A DNA stretch of 64,000 bases from Streptomyces sp. NBC_01478 (GCF_036227225.1 NZ_CP109444.1:7855501-7919500); one strand, 5' to 3'. Counted from the stretch's first letter, positions 45,113 through 53,618 are shown. The notes: generated from the letters alone by a model not told the origin. A program made the numbers and translations.

Positions 45113-46360
45113 TTGAACGTGCGACCGATATCGGGGGCGTCGGGGGACGCCCGCGGCCGGAGAAACAAGGGGCTGCTGGCGCTGATCCTCGGCGTGCTGC
45201 TGCTCGCCGTCACCGCGTGCGGCGGAGGCGGAGGCTCCAACTCCGGGTCCGGCTCGGGCGACAGCAAGGCCAAGGGCTCGGACACGGCCGAGACCAAGCA
45301 GTCGCAGGCGGTCGTCACCATCGCCCCGAAGAACGGCTCGAAGTCCGTCGACACCAGCGGCGCCCTCAAGATCAGCGCCGCGAAGGGCAAGTTGACCGAG
45401 GTCACCGTCAAGGACGCGGACGGCGCCAAGGTCTCCGGCGCGATCACCGGCAGCGGCGCGACCTGGACGCCCGCGACCCACCTCGCCGCCGCCACCAAGT
45501 ACACCGTGCACGCGGTCGCCAAGGACTCCGACGGCCGGGTCGCCGCCGAGGACTCCAGCTTCACCACGCTGACCCCGAAGAACACGTTCATCGGCGCCTT
45601 CACCCCGGAGGACGGCTCCACCGTCGGCGTCGGGATGCCGTTCTCGATCAACTTCACCCGGGGCATCACGCACCCCGACGACGTGAAGAAGGCCATCACC
45701 ATCACGACCGTGCCGGCCGTCGACGTCGAGGGCCACTGGTTCGGCAACGACCGCCTCGACTTCCGCCCCGAGAACTACTGGAAGTCCGGCACCAAGGTCA
45801 CCGTCAAGCTCAACCTCGACGGCGTCGAGGGCCGTCCGGGCGTCTACGGCAAGCAGACCAAGACGGTCTCCTTCACCGTCGGCCGCAACCAGGTCTCCGT
45901 GGTCGACGCCAAGAAGCACACCATGAAGGTCACCCAGGACGGCCGGACCATCAAGACCATCCCGGTCACCACCGGCAAGCCCGGCTACGACACCTGGAAC
46001 GGCCAGATGGTCATGAGCGAGAAGCTCGAAGTGACCCGCATGAACGGTGAAACGGTCGGCTACGGCGGCGAGTACGACATCAAGGACGTCCCGCACGCCA
46101 TCCGCCTCACCACCTCAGGCACCTTCATCCACGGCAACTACTGGGGCGGCGGCGCCTTCGGCAACTACAACGCCAGCCACGGCTGCGTCGGCCTCCAGGA
46201 CGTCAAGGGCGGCTACAGCAGCAGCGTGCCGGCCGCCTGGTTCTACAACCACTCGATGATCGGTGACGTCGTGGTCGTCAAGCACTCCGACGACCAGACC
46301 GTGGCGCCTGACAACGGGCTCAACGGCTGGAACATGTCGTGGGACAAGTGGAAGGCGTAA
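45113..46360 (+). CDS. L,D-transpeptidase lipoprotein with Ig-like domains (2)
   Basis: A protein of 415 residues with the same plan as its neighbour. Signal segment GLLALILGVLLLAVTACG with lipobox Cys, a Gly/Ser linker, two Ig-like domains (about 55-255), and the YkuD domain with HGNYWGGGAFGNYNASHGCVGL; catalytic Cys in SHGC. TTG 45113 lies 6 bases after GGGGAG and is preferred; ATG 45017 is upstream without a ribosome site. A TAATAT -10-like element at 45039-45044 suggests its own promoter. A strong terminator follows. Confidence 0.9.
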   Translation: MNVRPISGASGDARGRRNKGLLALILGVLLLAVTACGGGGGSNSGSGSGDSKAKGSDTAETKQSQAVVTIAPKNGSKSVDTSGALKISAAKGKLTEVTVKDADGAKVSGAITGSGATWTPATHLAAATKYTVHAVAKDSDGRVAAEDSSFTTLTPKNTFIGAFTPEDGSTVGVGMPFSINFTRGITHPDDVKKAITITTVPAVDVEGHWFGNDRLDFRPENYWKSGTKVTVKLNLDGVEGRPGVYGKQTKTVSFTVGRNQVSVVDAKKHTMKVTQDGRTIKTIPVTTGKPGYDTWNGQMVMSEKLEVTRMNGETVGYGGEYDIKDVPHAIRLTTSGTFIHGNYWGGGAFGNYNASHGCVGLQDVKGGYSSSVPAAWFYNHSMIGDVVVVKHSDDQTVAPDNGLNGWNMSWDKWKA

Positions 46361-46377
46361 GCGGTTAGTTGACGTAC

Positions 46378-46410
46378 GGGCCCGGTGCTGTGACACACAG
46401 CACCGGGCCC
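46378..46410 (+). terminator. Intrinsic terminator after the second L,D-transpeptidase
   Basis: A perfect 15-bp stem (46378-46392 with 46396-46410; arm GGGCCCGGTGCTGTG) with a 3-base loop, followed by GTTGTCGTTA. Confidence 0.85.
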
Positions 46411-46441
46411 GTTGTCGTTAGCGCGCGTTAACCTGCCTCCC

Positions 46442-47209
46442 ATGACCGTGAATCTCGAAGTCGCCGAGGGCGTCGGCACCATCCGCCTCGACCGCCCGCC
46501 GATGAACGCGCTGGATGTCGCCACCCAGGACCGCCTCAAGGAACTCGCCGAGGAGGCGTCACGCCGCGAGGACGTGCGGGCCGTGGTGATCTACGGCGGG
46601 GAGAAGGTGTTCGCTGCCGGCGCGGACATCAAGGAGATGCAGCGTATGGACCATGCGGCGATGGTGGTGCGGTCGCGGGCGTTGCAGGAGTCGTTCACGG
46701 CGGTGGCCCGTATCCCGAAGCCGGTGGTTGCTGCCATCACCGGCTATGCGCTGGGCGGGGGTTGTGAGTTGGCGTTGTGCGCGGACTTCCGGATCGCGGC
46801 CGACAACGCGAAGCTCGGGCAGCCGGAGATCCTGCTGGGGCTGATCCCGGGTGCGGGCGGCACGCAGCGGCTGGCCCGTCTGATCGGTCCGTCGAAGGCG
46901 AAGGACCTGATCTTCACGGGTCGGATGGTCAAGGCGGACGAGGCGCTCGCGCTGGGGCTCGTCGACCGACTCGCCCCCGCCGCCGAGGTGTTCACCGAAG
47001 CGCACGCGTGGGCGGCGAAGCTCGCGCAGGGTCCGGCGATCGCGCTGCGCGCCGCGAAGGAAGCGATCGACACCGGTCTGGAGACGGACATCGAGACGGG
47101 TCTCGCGGTCGAACGGACGTGGTTCGCGGGGCTGTTCGCGACCGAGGACCGTGAGCGCGGGATGCGCAGCTTCGTCGAAGAGGGCCCCGGCAAGGCGAAG
47201 TTCCAGTGA
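46442..47209 (+). CDS. Enoyl-CoA hydratase/isomerase family protein
   Basis: A protein of 255 residues with the crotonase fold, likely acting in fatty-acid beta-oxidation or related CoA chemistry. The oxyanion-hole segments are KVFAAGADIKEM and ITGYALGGGCELALCADFRI, and a catalytic Glu sits in LGQPEILLGLIPGAGGTQRL. No Shine-Dalgarno site is present. TAACCT (46429-46434) lies 7 bp before ATG 46442, consistent with a leaderless transcript. It stands alone. Confidence 0.92.
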   Translation: MTVNLEVAEGVGTIRLDRPPMNALDVATQDRLKELAEEASRREDVRAVVIYGGEKVFAAGADIKEMQRMDHAAMVVRSRALQESFTAVARIPKPVVAAITGYALGGGCELALCADFRIAADNAKLGQPEILLGLIPGAGGTQRLARLIGPSKAKDLIFTGRMVKADEALALGLVDRLAPAAEVFTEAHAWAAKLAQGPAIALRAAKEAIDTGLETDIETGLAVERTWFAGLFATEDRERGMRSFVEEGPGKAKFQ

Positions 47210-47517
47210 ACCGGACCGTCGGGTTCTGATGAACCGGACCGTCAAATACCGCTCATCCACTTGCAATTGACGCGATGTCTCATACAGGTCCCTCGACGGG
47301 GTGGTTTATGGGAACCTTAACGTGACCTTAAGCCTGCCTTGTCGAGGGAGCCTGTCGATTGCCTCCAACAGAGCCTTCATCGCAGGTCGCAGGGGCTGTC
47401 GCCAGCCCTGAAATGCCTCTGGCACATGCCAATCGAATGACGCGGAACGGGGGCTTCCGGGGGGCGTATTCCTCCGGAACCGCCCCGGAGCCCGTCCGGG
47501 GCGGCCATGATGGACGC
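47210..47517 (+). other. 308-bp intergenic region with repeats and promoter-like sequence
   Basis: It holds a 14-bp direct repeat TGAACCGGACCGTC (47207-47220 and 47229-47242), an imperfect palindrome CTTAACGTGACCTTAAG (47316-47332), and a small hairpin near 47390-47410 (GGGCTG/CAGCCC). TTGCAA and TACAGG near 47260-47290 resemble a -35/-10 pair with a 16-bp spacer. An in-frame TTG at 47359 would give the next gene a 53-residue extension, but that part is not regulator-like. No RNA gene recognised. Confidence 0.4.
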
Positions 47518-48021
47518 ATGGCGGGGCTGGAAGGTATCGGACAGCCGCGGGGACAAGGCCGTGCGACCGCGGCGCGCTGGTCGCCTGCGGTCGAGGACGA
47601 GCGGGCACTCAAAGCGATCGAGTTGTTCGGCAATCCCACGGAGGCGGAAGTTCCGCTCCCGTCCCGCCCCGAGTCCGCCGCGACGGCCCGTCGGCTCACC
47701 CAGATCGTCGTGCTGCGGCACTGGGGGCTCAGTCCGAAACTGACCGAGGACGCCGTCTTACTTGTCTCGGAGCTCGTCGGAAACGCCGTACGGCATACGG
47801 GTGCGCGGGTGTTCGGGCTGCGGATGAGGCGGCGGCGGGGCTGGATCCGGGTCGAGGTTCGTGATCCCTCGCGTGGGCTGCCGTGTCTGATGCCGGTTCA
47901 GGAGATGGACCTGAGTGGGCGGGGACTGTTCCTCGTCGACAAACTTTCCGATCGGTGGGGCGTCGATCTGTTGCCGCGCGGGAAGACGACGTGGTTCGAG
48001 ATGCGCGTCTCTGATCGTTGA
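47518..48021 (+). CDS. Anti-sigma-factor-type ATP-binding protein (HATPase_c_2), TTA-containing
   Basis: A protein of 167 residues with a single GHKL ATPase fold like RsbW/SpoIIAB: N-box LVSELVGNAVRHTG, G1 box VEVRDPSRGLPCLM, G2 box GRGLFLVDKLSDRWG, and GKTTWFEM. Streptomyces has dozens of such proteins; some inhibit sigma factors, others act alone in signalling. No sigma or anti-anti-sigma gene is adjacent. Codon 81 (47758-47760) is TTA, which needs the bldA tRNA. ATG 47518 is preferred over an upstream TTG. Confidence 0.82.
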   Translation: MAGLEGIGQPRGQGRATAARWSPAVEDERALKAIELFGNPTEAEVPLPSRPESAATARRLTQIVVLRHWGLSPKLTEDAVLLVSELVGNAVRHTGARVFGLRMRRRRGWIRVEVRDPSRGLPCLMPVQEMDLSGRGLFLVDKLSDRWGVDLLPRGKTTWFEMRVSDR

Positions 48022-48056
48022 GTGAACTGCTGTGATGCCGGGATAGGTTGTCGGTT

Positions 48057-48138
48057 TTCTGCGGGTCCGCTGTGGCTGGTCGCGCCCACGCGGCGGAGCC
48101 GCACATCGATACAGCCCCGCGCCCCTTTGGGGCGCGAC
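48057..48138 (+). repeat. Streptomyces intergenic repeat, long form (copy 4)
   Basis: It begins TTCTGCGGGTCCGCTGTGGC and runs through GCGGCGGAGCCGCACAT to CCCCGCGCCCCTTTGGGGCG. It matches the copy at 22562-22640 almost base for base. It follows the ATPase gene stop and precedes the deacetylase promoter. Confidence 0.85.
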
Positions 48139-48203
48139 CCGTGCGGGTCCCCCAAACGGGTTAATGCCCTGGTTTCTTACTCGGCGCCCCTTAAATGGGC
48201 CGG

Positions 48204-48986
48204 GTGACCACGACCGACCGCCGTACGGCGTTGCGTGCGGGTGCCGGGCTCGTCGCCGGGGGCGCTCTCGCCGCCGGATGTGCCACGACCGGCTCCACCG
48301 CATCCCCCGCCGCCCCCGCCAGCGGACCGGCACCCGCCGCCAAGGCGACGCCGCTCCCAGCCCCCGCGCCCCGCGCCTTCCCGCGACAGCCCGCGCAGAT
48401 CACCCACGGACCCCGCGACCGCCCCCGGATCGCGCTCACCTTCCACGGCCAGGGCGACCCCGAGGTCGCCACCGCCCTCCTCGCCGAGGCGGAGAGACAC
48501 GGCGCCCACATCACCGTTCTCGCCGTCGGGACCTGGCTCGACACCCACCCCGCCATGGCCCGCCGCATCCTCGACGGCGGCCACGACCTCGGCAACCACA
48601 CCCAGCGCCACATCGCCGTCAACACCCTGTCCGAGACCGACGCGCTGGCCGAGATCACCAACTGCGCCGACCGCCTCAAGCGGCTCACCGGCTCGATCGG
48701 CACCTGGTTCAGGCCCTCGCGCGCCCCGGCCGCGTCCCCGCTCGTCCAGCGCCTGGCCCACCGCGTGGGCTACCCGCACGTGCTCTCCTACGACGTCGAC
48801 TCCCTCGACTTCACCGAGCCCGGCGCCGGCGCCATCACCCGCAAGGTGCTCGCCGAGGTCCGCAACGGGTCGGTCGTGAGCATGCACTTCGGGTACGCCG
48901 GCACGGTCGCCGCGCTCCCCGCCGTCCTGCAAGAACTCGACCGTCGCGGACTGCGCGCGGTGACGACCACGGAGCTGCTGAGCTGA
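48204..48986 (+). CDS. NodB-like polysaccharide deacetylase lipoprotein with altered motif 1
   Basis: A protein of 260 residues from GTG 48204 (263 from ATG 48195). The N-terminus TDRRTALRAGAGLVAGGALAAGC looks like a Tat signal ending in a lipobox Cys. The carbohydrate-esterase-4 fold is visible: zinc motif NHTQRH and WFRPSRAP are present, but the usual TFDDG motif reads TFHGQGD, so the catalytic Asp pair is changed. It may be a divergent deacetylase or a binding protein. TTAAAT 7 bp before GTG 48204 favours a leaderless start. The stop overlaps the next start (TGATG). Confidence 0.82.
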   Translation: MTTTDRRTALRAGAGLVAGGALAAGCATTGSTASPAAPASGPAPAAKATPLPAPAPRAFPRQPAQITHGPRDRPRIALTFHGQGDPEVATALLAEAERHGAHITVLAVGTWLDTHPAMARRILDGGHDLGNHTQRHIAVNTLSETDALAEITNCADRLKRLTGSIGTWFRPSRAPAASPLVQRLAHRVGYPHVLSYDVDSLDFTEPGAGAITRKVLAEVRNGSVVSMHFGYAGTVAALPAVLQELDRRGLRAVTTTELLS

Positions 48987-50176
48987 TGCGACACACACCC
49001 CTCACCCGCGCCCTGGTCACCGGCGCCGCCCTCGCCGCGCTGGCCGCCCTCGCCGGCTGCGGATCGCAGGACCACGCCGACGAGGCCCTCGGCACCAAGG
49101 CCGCGCTCCAGCCGCAACACCAGCAGAAGAAGCCGCGGGTCGCGCAGGCACTGCCCGGTATGCCGCCGGTGCTGAACCCGGCCGACCTGTACGCCGCCGA
49201 CCGGCCGAACCAACTCTCCCCGGTGGTCCGGGACTTCCCCTCCCGGGTCTACGTCCCCAACACCAACTCCAACTCGGTCTCCGTGATCGACCCGAAGTCG
49301 TACAAGGTCATCGAGACCATCCCGGTCGGTGTGCAGCCCCAACACGTCGTTCCCTCCTGGGACTTGAAGACGCTGTGGGTCAACAACGACCGGGGCAACA
49401 CCCTCACCCCGATCGACCCCCGAACGGGCAGGGCCGGCAAGCCCGTCGACGTGCACGACCCGTACAACCTCTACTTCACGCCCAACGGCAGGTACGCGAT
49501 CGTGATGGCGTCCCTCGACCGGCGGTTGGTGTTCCGGGACGCGCACACGATGAAGACCGTGAAGGCGGTCCCGGTCGGTTGCTACGGCGTCAACCACGCC
49601 GACTTCTCCCCGGACGGGCGGTACTTCATCGTCTCCTGCGAGTTCAGCGGCGAACTGCTCAAGGTCGACACCGAGAAGATGAAGGTCATCGGGCAGCAGA
49701 AGCTGCCGTTCCACGGCTCGATGCCGCAGGACGTCAAGATCTCGCCCGACGGGAAGCGGTTCTACATCGCGGACATGATGGCGAACGGCATGTGGGTCCT
49801 CGACGGCGACACCTTCGCCAAGCCGAACTTCCTGCCCACCGGCAAGGGCTGCCACGGTCTGTACATCAGCCGGGACTCGCGCGAGATGTACGTCTCCAAC
49901 CGCGGCGAGGGCACCATCTCCATCTTCGACTTCACGAAGAACAAGCTGACGAAGAAGTGGCACCTGCCGAACGGCGGCAGCCCCGACATGGGCGGCGTCT
50001 CGGCCGACGGCAAGGTCCTGTGGCTGTCCGGCCGCTACAACTCCGAGGTCTACGCCATCGACACCCGCACCGGCACCCAGCTCGCCCGCATCAAGGTCGG
50101 CGGCGGCCCGCACGGCCTCGCGGTCTATCCGCAGCCGGGCCGCTACTCACTGGGCCACACGGGCATCTTCCGCTGA
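48986..50176 (+). CDS. YncE-like beta-propeller lipoprotein
   Basis: A protein of 396 residues. The signal peptide ends in LAALAGCGS (lipobox). The remainder is a seven-bladed propeller of the YncE/YVTN type; blade-like repeats are VYVPNTNSNSVSVIDPKSY, LWVNNDRGNTLTPID, YFIVSCEFSGELLKVD, FYIADMMANGMWVLD and MYVSNRGEGTISIFD. Such propellers usually bind proteins or act in the periplasm-equivalent space. It is translationally coupled to the NodB-like gene through TGATG, implying a joint role at the cell wall. Confidence 0.88.
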   Translation: MRHTPLTRALVTGAALAALAALAGCGSQDHADEALGTKAALQPQHQQKKPRVAQALPGMPPVLNPADLYAADRPNQLSPVVRDFPSRVYVPNTNSNSVSVIDPKSYKVIETIPVGVQPQHVVPSWDLKTLWVNNDRGNTLTPIDPRTGRAGKPVDVHDPYNLYFTPNGRYAIVMASLDRRLVFRDAHTMKTVKAVPVGCYGVNHADFSPDGRYFIVSCEFSGELLKVDTEKMKVIGQQKLPFHGSMPQDVKISPDGKRFYIADMMANGMWVLDGDTFAKPNFLPTGKGCHGLYISRDSREMYVSNRGEGTISIFDFTKNKLTKKWHLPNGGSPDMGGVSADGKVLWLSGRYNSEVYAIDTRTGTQLARIKVGGGPHGLAVYPQPGRYSLGHTGIFR

Positions 50177-50284
50177 AGCCGGTCGGAGTCCGCTGAATCT
50201 CGGCTGAAATCCGGTCAGTTGGACACGCCCCCGTACGAGTGATGATCCACAGTCCGCCGCCGCAGAACCGGGATCGTGCCCTGC

Positions 50285-50887
50285 ATGATCACCCTTCACC
50301 TGCGGCGGCGGACCGCTGCCGCCGTCCTGTCCCTCGCGGCCGTCTTCGCCACCACGGCCGCGACCGTCCCCACCCACACACCCGCAAGGGCCGCCGCCGC
50401 CCCGGCCTGTCCCGTGGTCGCCGACCCGGCGATGGCCGCGGTCGACCAGCGCGTGGACATCACCCGCATCACCCCCGACCCGGTCTGGCGCACCACCTGC
50501 GGCACCCTCTACCGCAGCGACAGCCGCGGCCCGGCGATCGTCTTCGACCAGGGCTTCGCCCCCAAGGACGTCGTCGACGGGCAGTACGACATCGAGAAGT
50601 ACGTCCTCGTCAACCAGCCCTCGCCGTACGTCTCGACGACCTACGACCACGACCTGTACAAGACCTGGTACAAGTCGGGCTACAACTACTACATCGACGC
50701 CCCGGGCGGCGTGGACGTCAACAAGACCATCGGCGACACCCACAAGTGGGCCGACCAGGTCGAGGTCGCCTTCCCCGGCGGCATCAAGCGGGAGTACATC
50801 ATCGGCGTCTGCCCGGTCGACAAGAAGACCAAGGTCGAGATCATGAGCGACTGCGAGAGCAACCCGAACTACCGCCCCTGGCACTGA
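50285..50887 (+). CDS. Secreted DNA/guanine-specific ADP-ribosyltransferase (ScARP/Scabin/pierisin-like)
   Basis: A protein of 200 residues. The signal peptide (RRRTAAAVLSLAAVFATTAATV) is followed by a mono-ADP-ribosyltransferase domain: NAD-binding Arg in TLYRSDSR, STS-type motif in PYVSTTYDHD, and the Q-x-E catalytic motif in WADQVEVAFPGGI. The family (pierisin, S. scabies Scabin, S. coelicolor ScARP) modifies guanine bases in DNA or nucleotides. Length matches ScARP and Scabin closely. Four cysteines could form disulfides. ATG 50285 starts the signal peptide; GTG 50276 is an alternative. The convergent GNAT gene ends 3 bp away. No immunity gene is evident. Confidence 0.85.
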   Translation: MITLHLRRRTAAAVLSLAAVFATTAATVPTHTPARAAAAPACPVVADPAMAAVDQRVDITRITPDPVWRTTCGTLYRSDSRGPAIVFDQGFAPKDVVDGQYDIEKYVLVNQPSPYVSTTYDHDLYKTWYKSGYNYYIDAPGGVDVNKTIGDTHKWADQVEVAFPGGIKREYIIGVCPVDKKTKVEIMSDCESNPNYRPWH

Positions 50888-50890
50888 CGC

Positions 50891-51526
50891 CTAGGACGCG
50901 CTGAGCAGCACCGCCTCCGCACCCACCGGACGGTAGCCCGCCGCCAGGAACGCCCGCAGGGAGCGGGCGTTCCCCGGCGCGACCTGCGCCCACAGCGGCT
51001 CGGTGGTGAGGTGGCGGGCGGCGGCCACCAGCGCGCGCCCCAGCCGCCGGTGCCGTACGTCCTCGTCGATCTCGACGGAGACCTCCAGCCGGCCGCCGAC
51101 CCCGCGCCCCAGCACGAGCACCCCGCCCTCCGTCGTCCACGCGCGCACGTCGTCGCGCCGGCCGCGGGCGTACACGATCCGCGGATGGTCGCCGTCCGTG
51201 ATCTCCCGCAGCGGGAGCGGCGGTTCGCCCGGCAGCGGGGAGCCCACGAGCATCGCGTCGATCGTCTCCGCCCTGCGGCCCGTCCGCTCCAGCAGGGCCG
51301 TCAGGAACCACGGGTTCATCGGCGCCGCGAGCGCGTCGCACGGCACGGCCGCCAGGGTGTCCTGGACCCACTGCGGATCCTCGTCGACGAAGACGACCGC
51401 GTGCGCGGTGAAGGCGAGCACTCCCGCGTCCCGCGCGGACATCTGCGGCACGACGGTCACGCGACCGTCCGCCGGCGGGAGGTCGTCCCGGGCCACCGCA
51501 TCGAGAATGTCCCGAAGAGTCTCCAT
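50891..51526 (-). CDS. GNAT family N-acetyltransferase
   Basis: A protein of 211 residues. The N-terminal half (about 1-110) is not recognised; the C-terminal half has the GNAT fold with the acetyl-CoA loop VRHRRLGRALVAAARH near residue 160 and a final AFLAAGYRPVGAEAVLL. AAGGAG precedes ATG 51526 by 8 bases. It is divergent from the MerR regulator with 58 bp between starts, so it may be a MerR target. Substrate unknown. Confidence 0.8.
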   Translation of the reverse strand: METLRDILDAVARDDLPPADGRVTVVPQMSARDAGVLAFTAHAVVFVDEDPQWVQDTLAAVPCDALAAPMNPWFLTALLERTGRRAETIDAMLVGSPLPGEPPLPLREITDGDHPRIVYARGRRDDVRAWTTEGGVLVLGRGVGGRLEVSVEIDEDVRHRRLGRALVAAARHLTTEPLWAQVAPGNARSLRAFLAAGYRPVGAEAVLLSAS

Positions 51527-51546
51527 CACCAAGCTCCTTGCGCCGC

Positions 51547-51585
51547 TTGAGTCTCCACCCACTGGAAGGCCCACACTCACCAACA
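51547..51585 (+). promoter_or_regulatory. MerR-type promoter, probably leaderless
   Basis: TTGAGT (51547-51552) and CACACT (51572-51577) are 19 bp apart, as in MerR-controlled promoters, and a TCCA/TGGA dyad sits in the spacer. The -10 is 7 bp from ATG 51585 with no ribosome site. Confidence 0.4.
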
Positions 51586-52502
51586 TGATCGACGACGGCA
51601 CCGGACTTCTCACCATCGGGGAACTGGCCAGGTCCACCGGGCTGACCGTGCGCACCATCCGCTACTGGTCGGACGAGGGCGTGCTCACCCCGGTGACCCG
51701 CTCCGCGGGCGGCTATCGGCTCTACGACGCCGAGTGCGCCGCCCGTCTCGAACTGATCCGCACGCTGCGCGAGTTGGGCCTCGGCCTGGACGACGTACGC
51801 AAGGTGCTGGCGGGTGAGACGACGATCGCGGAGGTGGCCGCCGCGCACGTGGTGGCGCTGGACGCGCAGATCCAGTCGCTGAGGGTGACCCGGGCGGTGC
51901 TGTCGACCGTGGCGCGACGCGGTTCGACCGCAGAGGAGATGACGTTCATGAACAGGCTGGCAAGGCTGTCGGCAGCCGAACGGAAGCGGATCATGGAGGA
52001 GTTCGTGGACGAGTTGTTCCACGGGCTCGACACCGTCGACCCGGCCATCGAGGAGCGGATGCGCTCCATCGCGTCGGACCTCCCGGACGATCCGACCCCC
52101 GAACAGGTCGACGCCTGGGTGGAGTTGGCGGAGATGGTGCAGGACCCGGAGTTCCGGGCGCAGATGCGCCAGGTCATGGAGTTCAACGCGTCGGACCAGG
52201 AGCGCGCCGCCGTCCGCGGGCGGTCCACCTGGTTTCCCATGCGGCTGGTGCAGTTGGGTGCGGAGGCCAGGGAGCGGGGCATCGCCCCCGAGTCGGCGGA
52301 GGCCGACGCGATCCTGCGGGAGGTGCTCGGCGACGGCGGCGACCCGGCCGTCGTCCTCGAACGGATGGAGGCGGCGTCCAACAACAGGCTTGCCCGGTAC
52401 CGGGAATTGCTGTCCACGGTGAAGGGTTCGGGGCCCGCGGGGGCGCACCGTGAGGAGTTCGCGTGGGTGGTCGCCGCACTGCGTGCTCGCGCGGCCGGTT
52501 AA
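51585..52502 (+). CDS. MerR family regulator with large C-terminal domain
   Basis: A protein of 305 residues. The N-terminal winged helix (LLTIGELARSTGLTVRTIRY, then GGYRLYDAECAARLELIRTL) and dimerisation helix occupy the first 120 residues. The other 185 are an acidic helical domain resembling TipAL-type ligand-binding regions in length and composition, so a drug or peptide effector is possible. It probably regulates itself and the divergent GNAT gene. The EF-hand gene follows 48 bp downstream. Confidence 0.85.
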   Translation: MIDDGTGLLTIGELARSTGLTVRTIRYWSDEGVLTPVTRSAGGYRLYDAECAARLELIRTLRELGLGLDDVRKVLAGETTIAEVAAAHVVALDAQIQSLRVTRAVLSTVARRGSTAEEMTFMNRLARLSAAERKRIMEEFVDELFHGLDTVDPAIEERMRSIASDLPDDPTPEQVDAWVELAEMVQDPEFRAQMRQVMEFNASDQERAAVRGRSTWFPMRLVQLGAEARERGIAPESAEADAILREVLGDGGDPAVVLERMEAASNNRLARYRELLSTVKGSGPAGAHREEFAWVVAALRARAAG

Positions 52503-52550
52503 TCTGGCCTGCGTCAACAGGTAGTAATGCGTTACGAAGGGGCGGATCCG

Positions 52551-52763
52551 GTGGCGGACATCGAGGAAGCACGCAAGCATTTCCAGCGGATCGACACGGA
52601 CGGTGACGGTGTCATCACCGCGGCCGAGTTCAAGACCGCCCTGGCCCAGGGAGGCGACTGGAACGTGACCGAGGCGGTCGCCGAGGCCATCATCAAGAGC
52701 CGGGACCTCAATGGGGACAAGGTCCTGTCGTTCGACGAGTTCTGGGCCCACCTGAACAAGTGA
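52551..52763 (+). CDS. EF-hand calcium-binding protein (CabD-like)
   Basis: A protein of 70 residues with two canonical EF-hand loops: DTDGDGVITAAE and DLNGDKVLSFDE. Each has acidic residues at loop positions 1, 3, 5 and 12. The size matches the small Streptomyces calmodulin-like protein I recall as CabD. It probably buffers or senses calcium during development. GTG 52551 follows AAGGGG by about 9 bases; ATG 52527 upstream lacks a ribosome site. A strong terminator lies 11 bp after the stop. Confidence 0.9.
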   Translation: MADIEEARKHFQRIDTDGDGVITAAEFKTALAQGGDWNVTEAVAEAIIKSRDLNGDKVLSFDEFWAHLNK

Positions 52764-52773
52764 CCCGATCGGC

Positions 52774-52807
52774 AGGGGCGCCCGTCCTTCGGTGGACGGG
52801 CGCCCCT
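52774..52807. terminator. Bidirectional terminator between convergent genes
   Basis: AGGGGCGCCCGTCC (52774-52787) and GGACGGGCGCCCCT (52794-52807) form a perfect 14-bp stem around TTCGGT. It lies 11 bp after the EF-hand stop and 5 bp before the ABC stop on the other strand. Confidence 0.85.
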
Positions 52808-52811
52808 CTCG

Positions 52812-53618
52812 TCATCTCCGGTGCCTGATCCGCACGCTCCAGCGGCCGTCGTGCCGGTCCAGGGCCAGCGGCAGGTCGAAGCACTTGCCGACCTGGTCGC
52901 CGGTGAGGACCTCGGCCGCCGGGCCCCGCGCGAGGGTGCGGCCGTCGCGCAGGAGCAGGGCGTGGGTGGTGCCGGCGGGCAGTTCCTCCAGGTGGTGGGT
53001 GACCAGGACCGTGGCCAGGTGCGGATGCTCCCGGCTCAGTGAGTCCAGGGCTTCGAGCAGCCGCTCGCGGCCCGGCAGGTCCAGGCCGGTGGCCGGTTCG
53101 TCCAGCAGCAGGAGCCGGGGCTCGGGCATCAGCGCCCGGGCGATCAGGGTCCGGCCGCGCTGCCCCTGGGAGAGCGTGGGCCAGCGGGCGTCACGGAGTT
53201 CCGCGAGCCCCATCGTCGCGACGAGCCGCTCGGCCCGCGCCTCCTGCTCCGGCGTCGGCCGCCAACGGGGGAGCGGCGCCACGGAGTTGGTCAGCCCGGT
53301 GAGGACGACCTCGCGCACGCGCAGGGGTTCGGTGAGCGGATGACGCGGGTCGACGTGCCCCACGCAGGACCGCAACTCCCGTACGTCGACCCGGCCCAGG
53401 CGTCGGCCGAGCACCTCCACCGTCCCGCCGGTCGGATGGACCCGCGCCCCGAGGAGGCTCAACAGGGTTGATTTTCCCGCCCCGTTGGCGCCGAGGAGCG
53501 CCCAGTGCTCGCCGGCCCGGACGGTGAGGGAGACCTCCGCGAGGATGGGCCGCCCGTCCCGGACGACCCGCACGTCCTCGGCACGCAGTACGTCCGCGGT
53601 CCGCGGTACGTCCGTCAC
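52812..53618 (-). CDS. ABC transporter ATP-binding protein
   Basis: A protein of 268 residues: Walker [10 protein letters not shown] near residue 42, signature LSQGQRGR near 150, Walker [13 protein letters not shown] near 170, and H-loop [10 protein letters not shown]. It resembles the stand-alone YlmA/ModF-like ATPases with no adjacent permease. GGAGG precedes GTG 53618, which overlaps the leuA stop by GTGA, so it is translated with leuA. A branched-chain amino-acid link is possible but unproven. Confidence 0.88.
   Translation of the reverse strand: MTDVPRTADVLRAEDVRVVRDGRPILAEVSLTVRAGEHWALLGANGAGKSTLLSLLGARVHPTGGTVEVLGRRLGRVDVRELRSCVGHVDPRHPLTEPLRVREVVLTGLTNSVAPLPRWRPTPEQEARAERLVATMGLAELRDARWPTLSQGQRGRTLIARALMPEPRLLLLDEPATGLDLPGRERLLEALDSLSREHPHLATVLVTHHLEELPAGTTHALLLRDGRTLARGPAAEVLTGDQVGKCFDLPLALDRHDGRWSVRIRHRR

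Noticed and set aside
47359..47517. Extended N-terminus of the HATPase protein from TTG 47359
   Set aside because: The added residues look like noncoding sequence and ATG 47518 matches family length.
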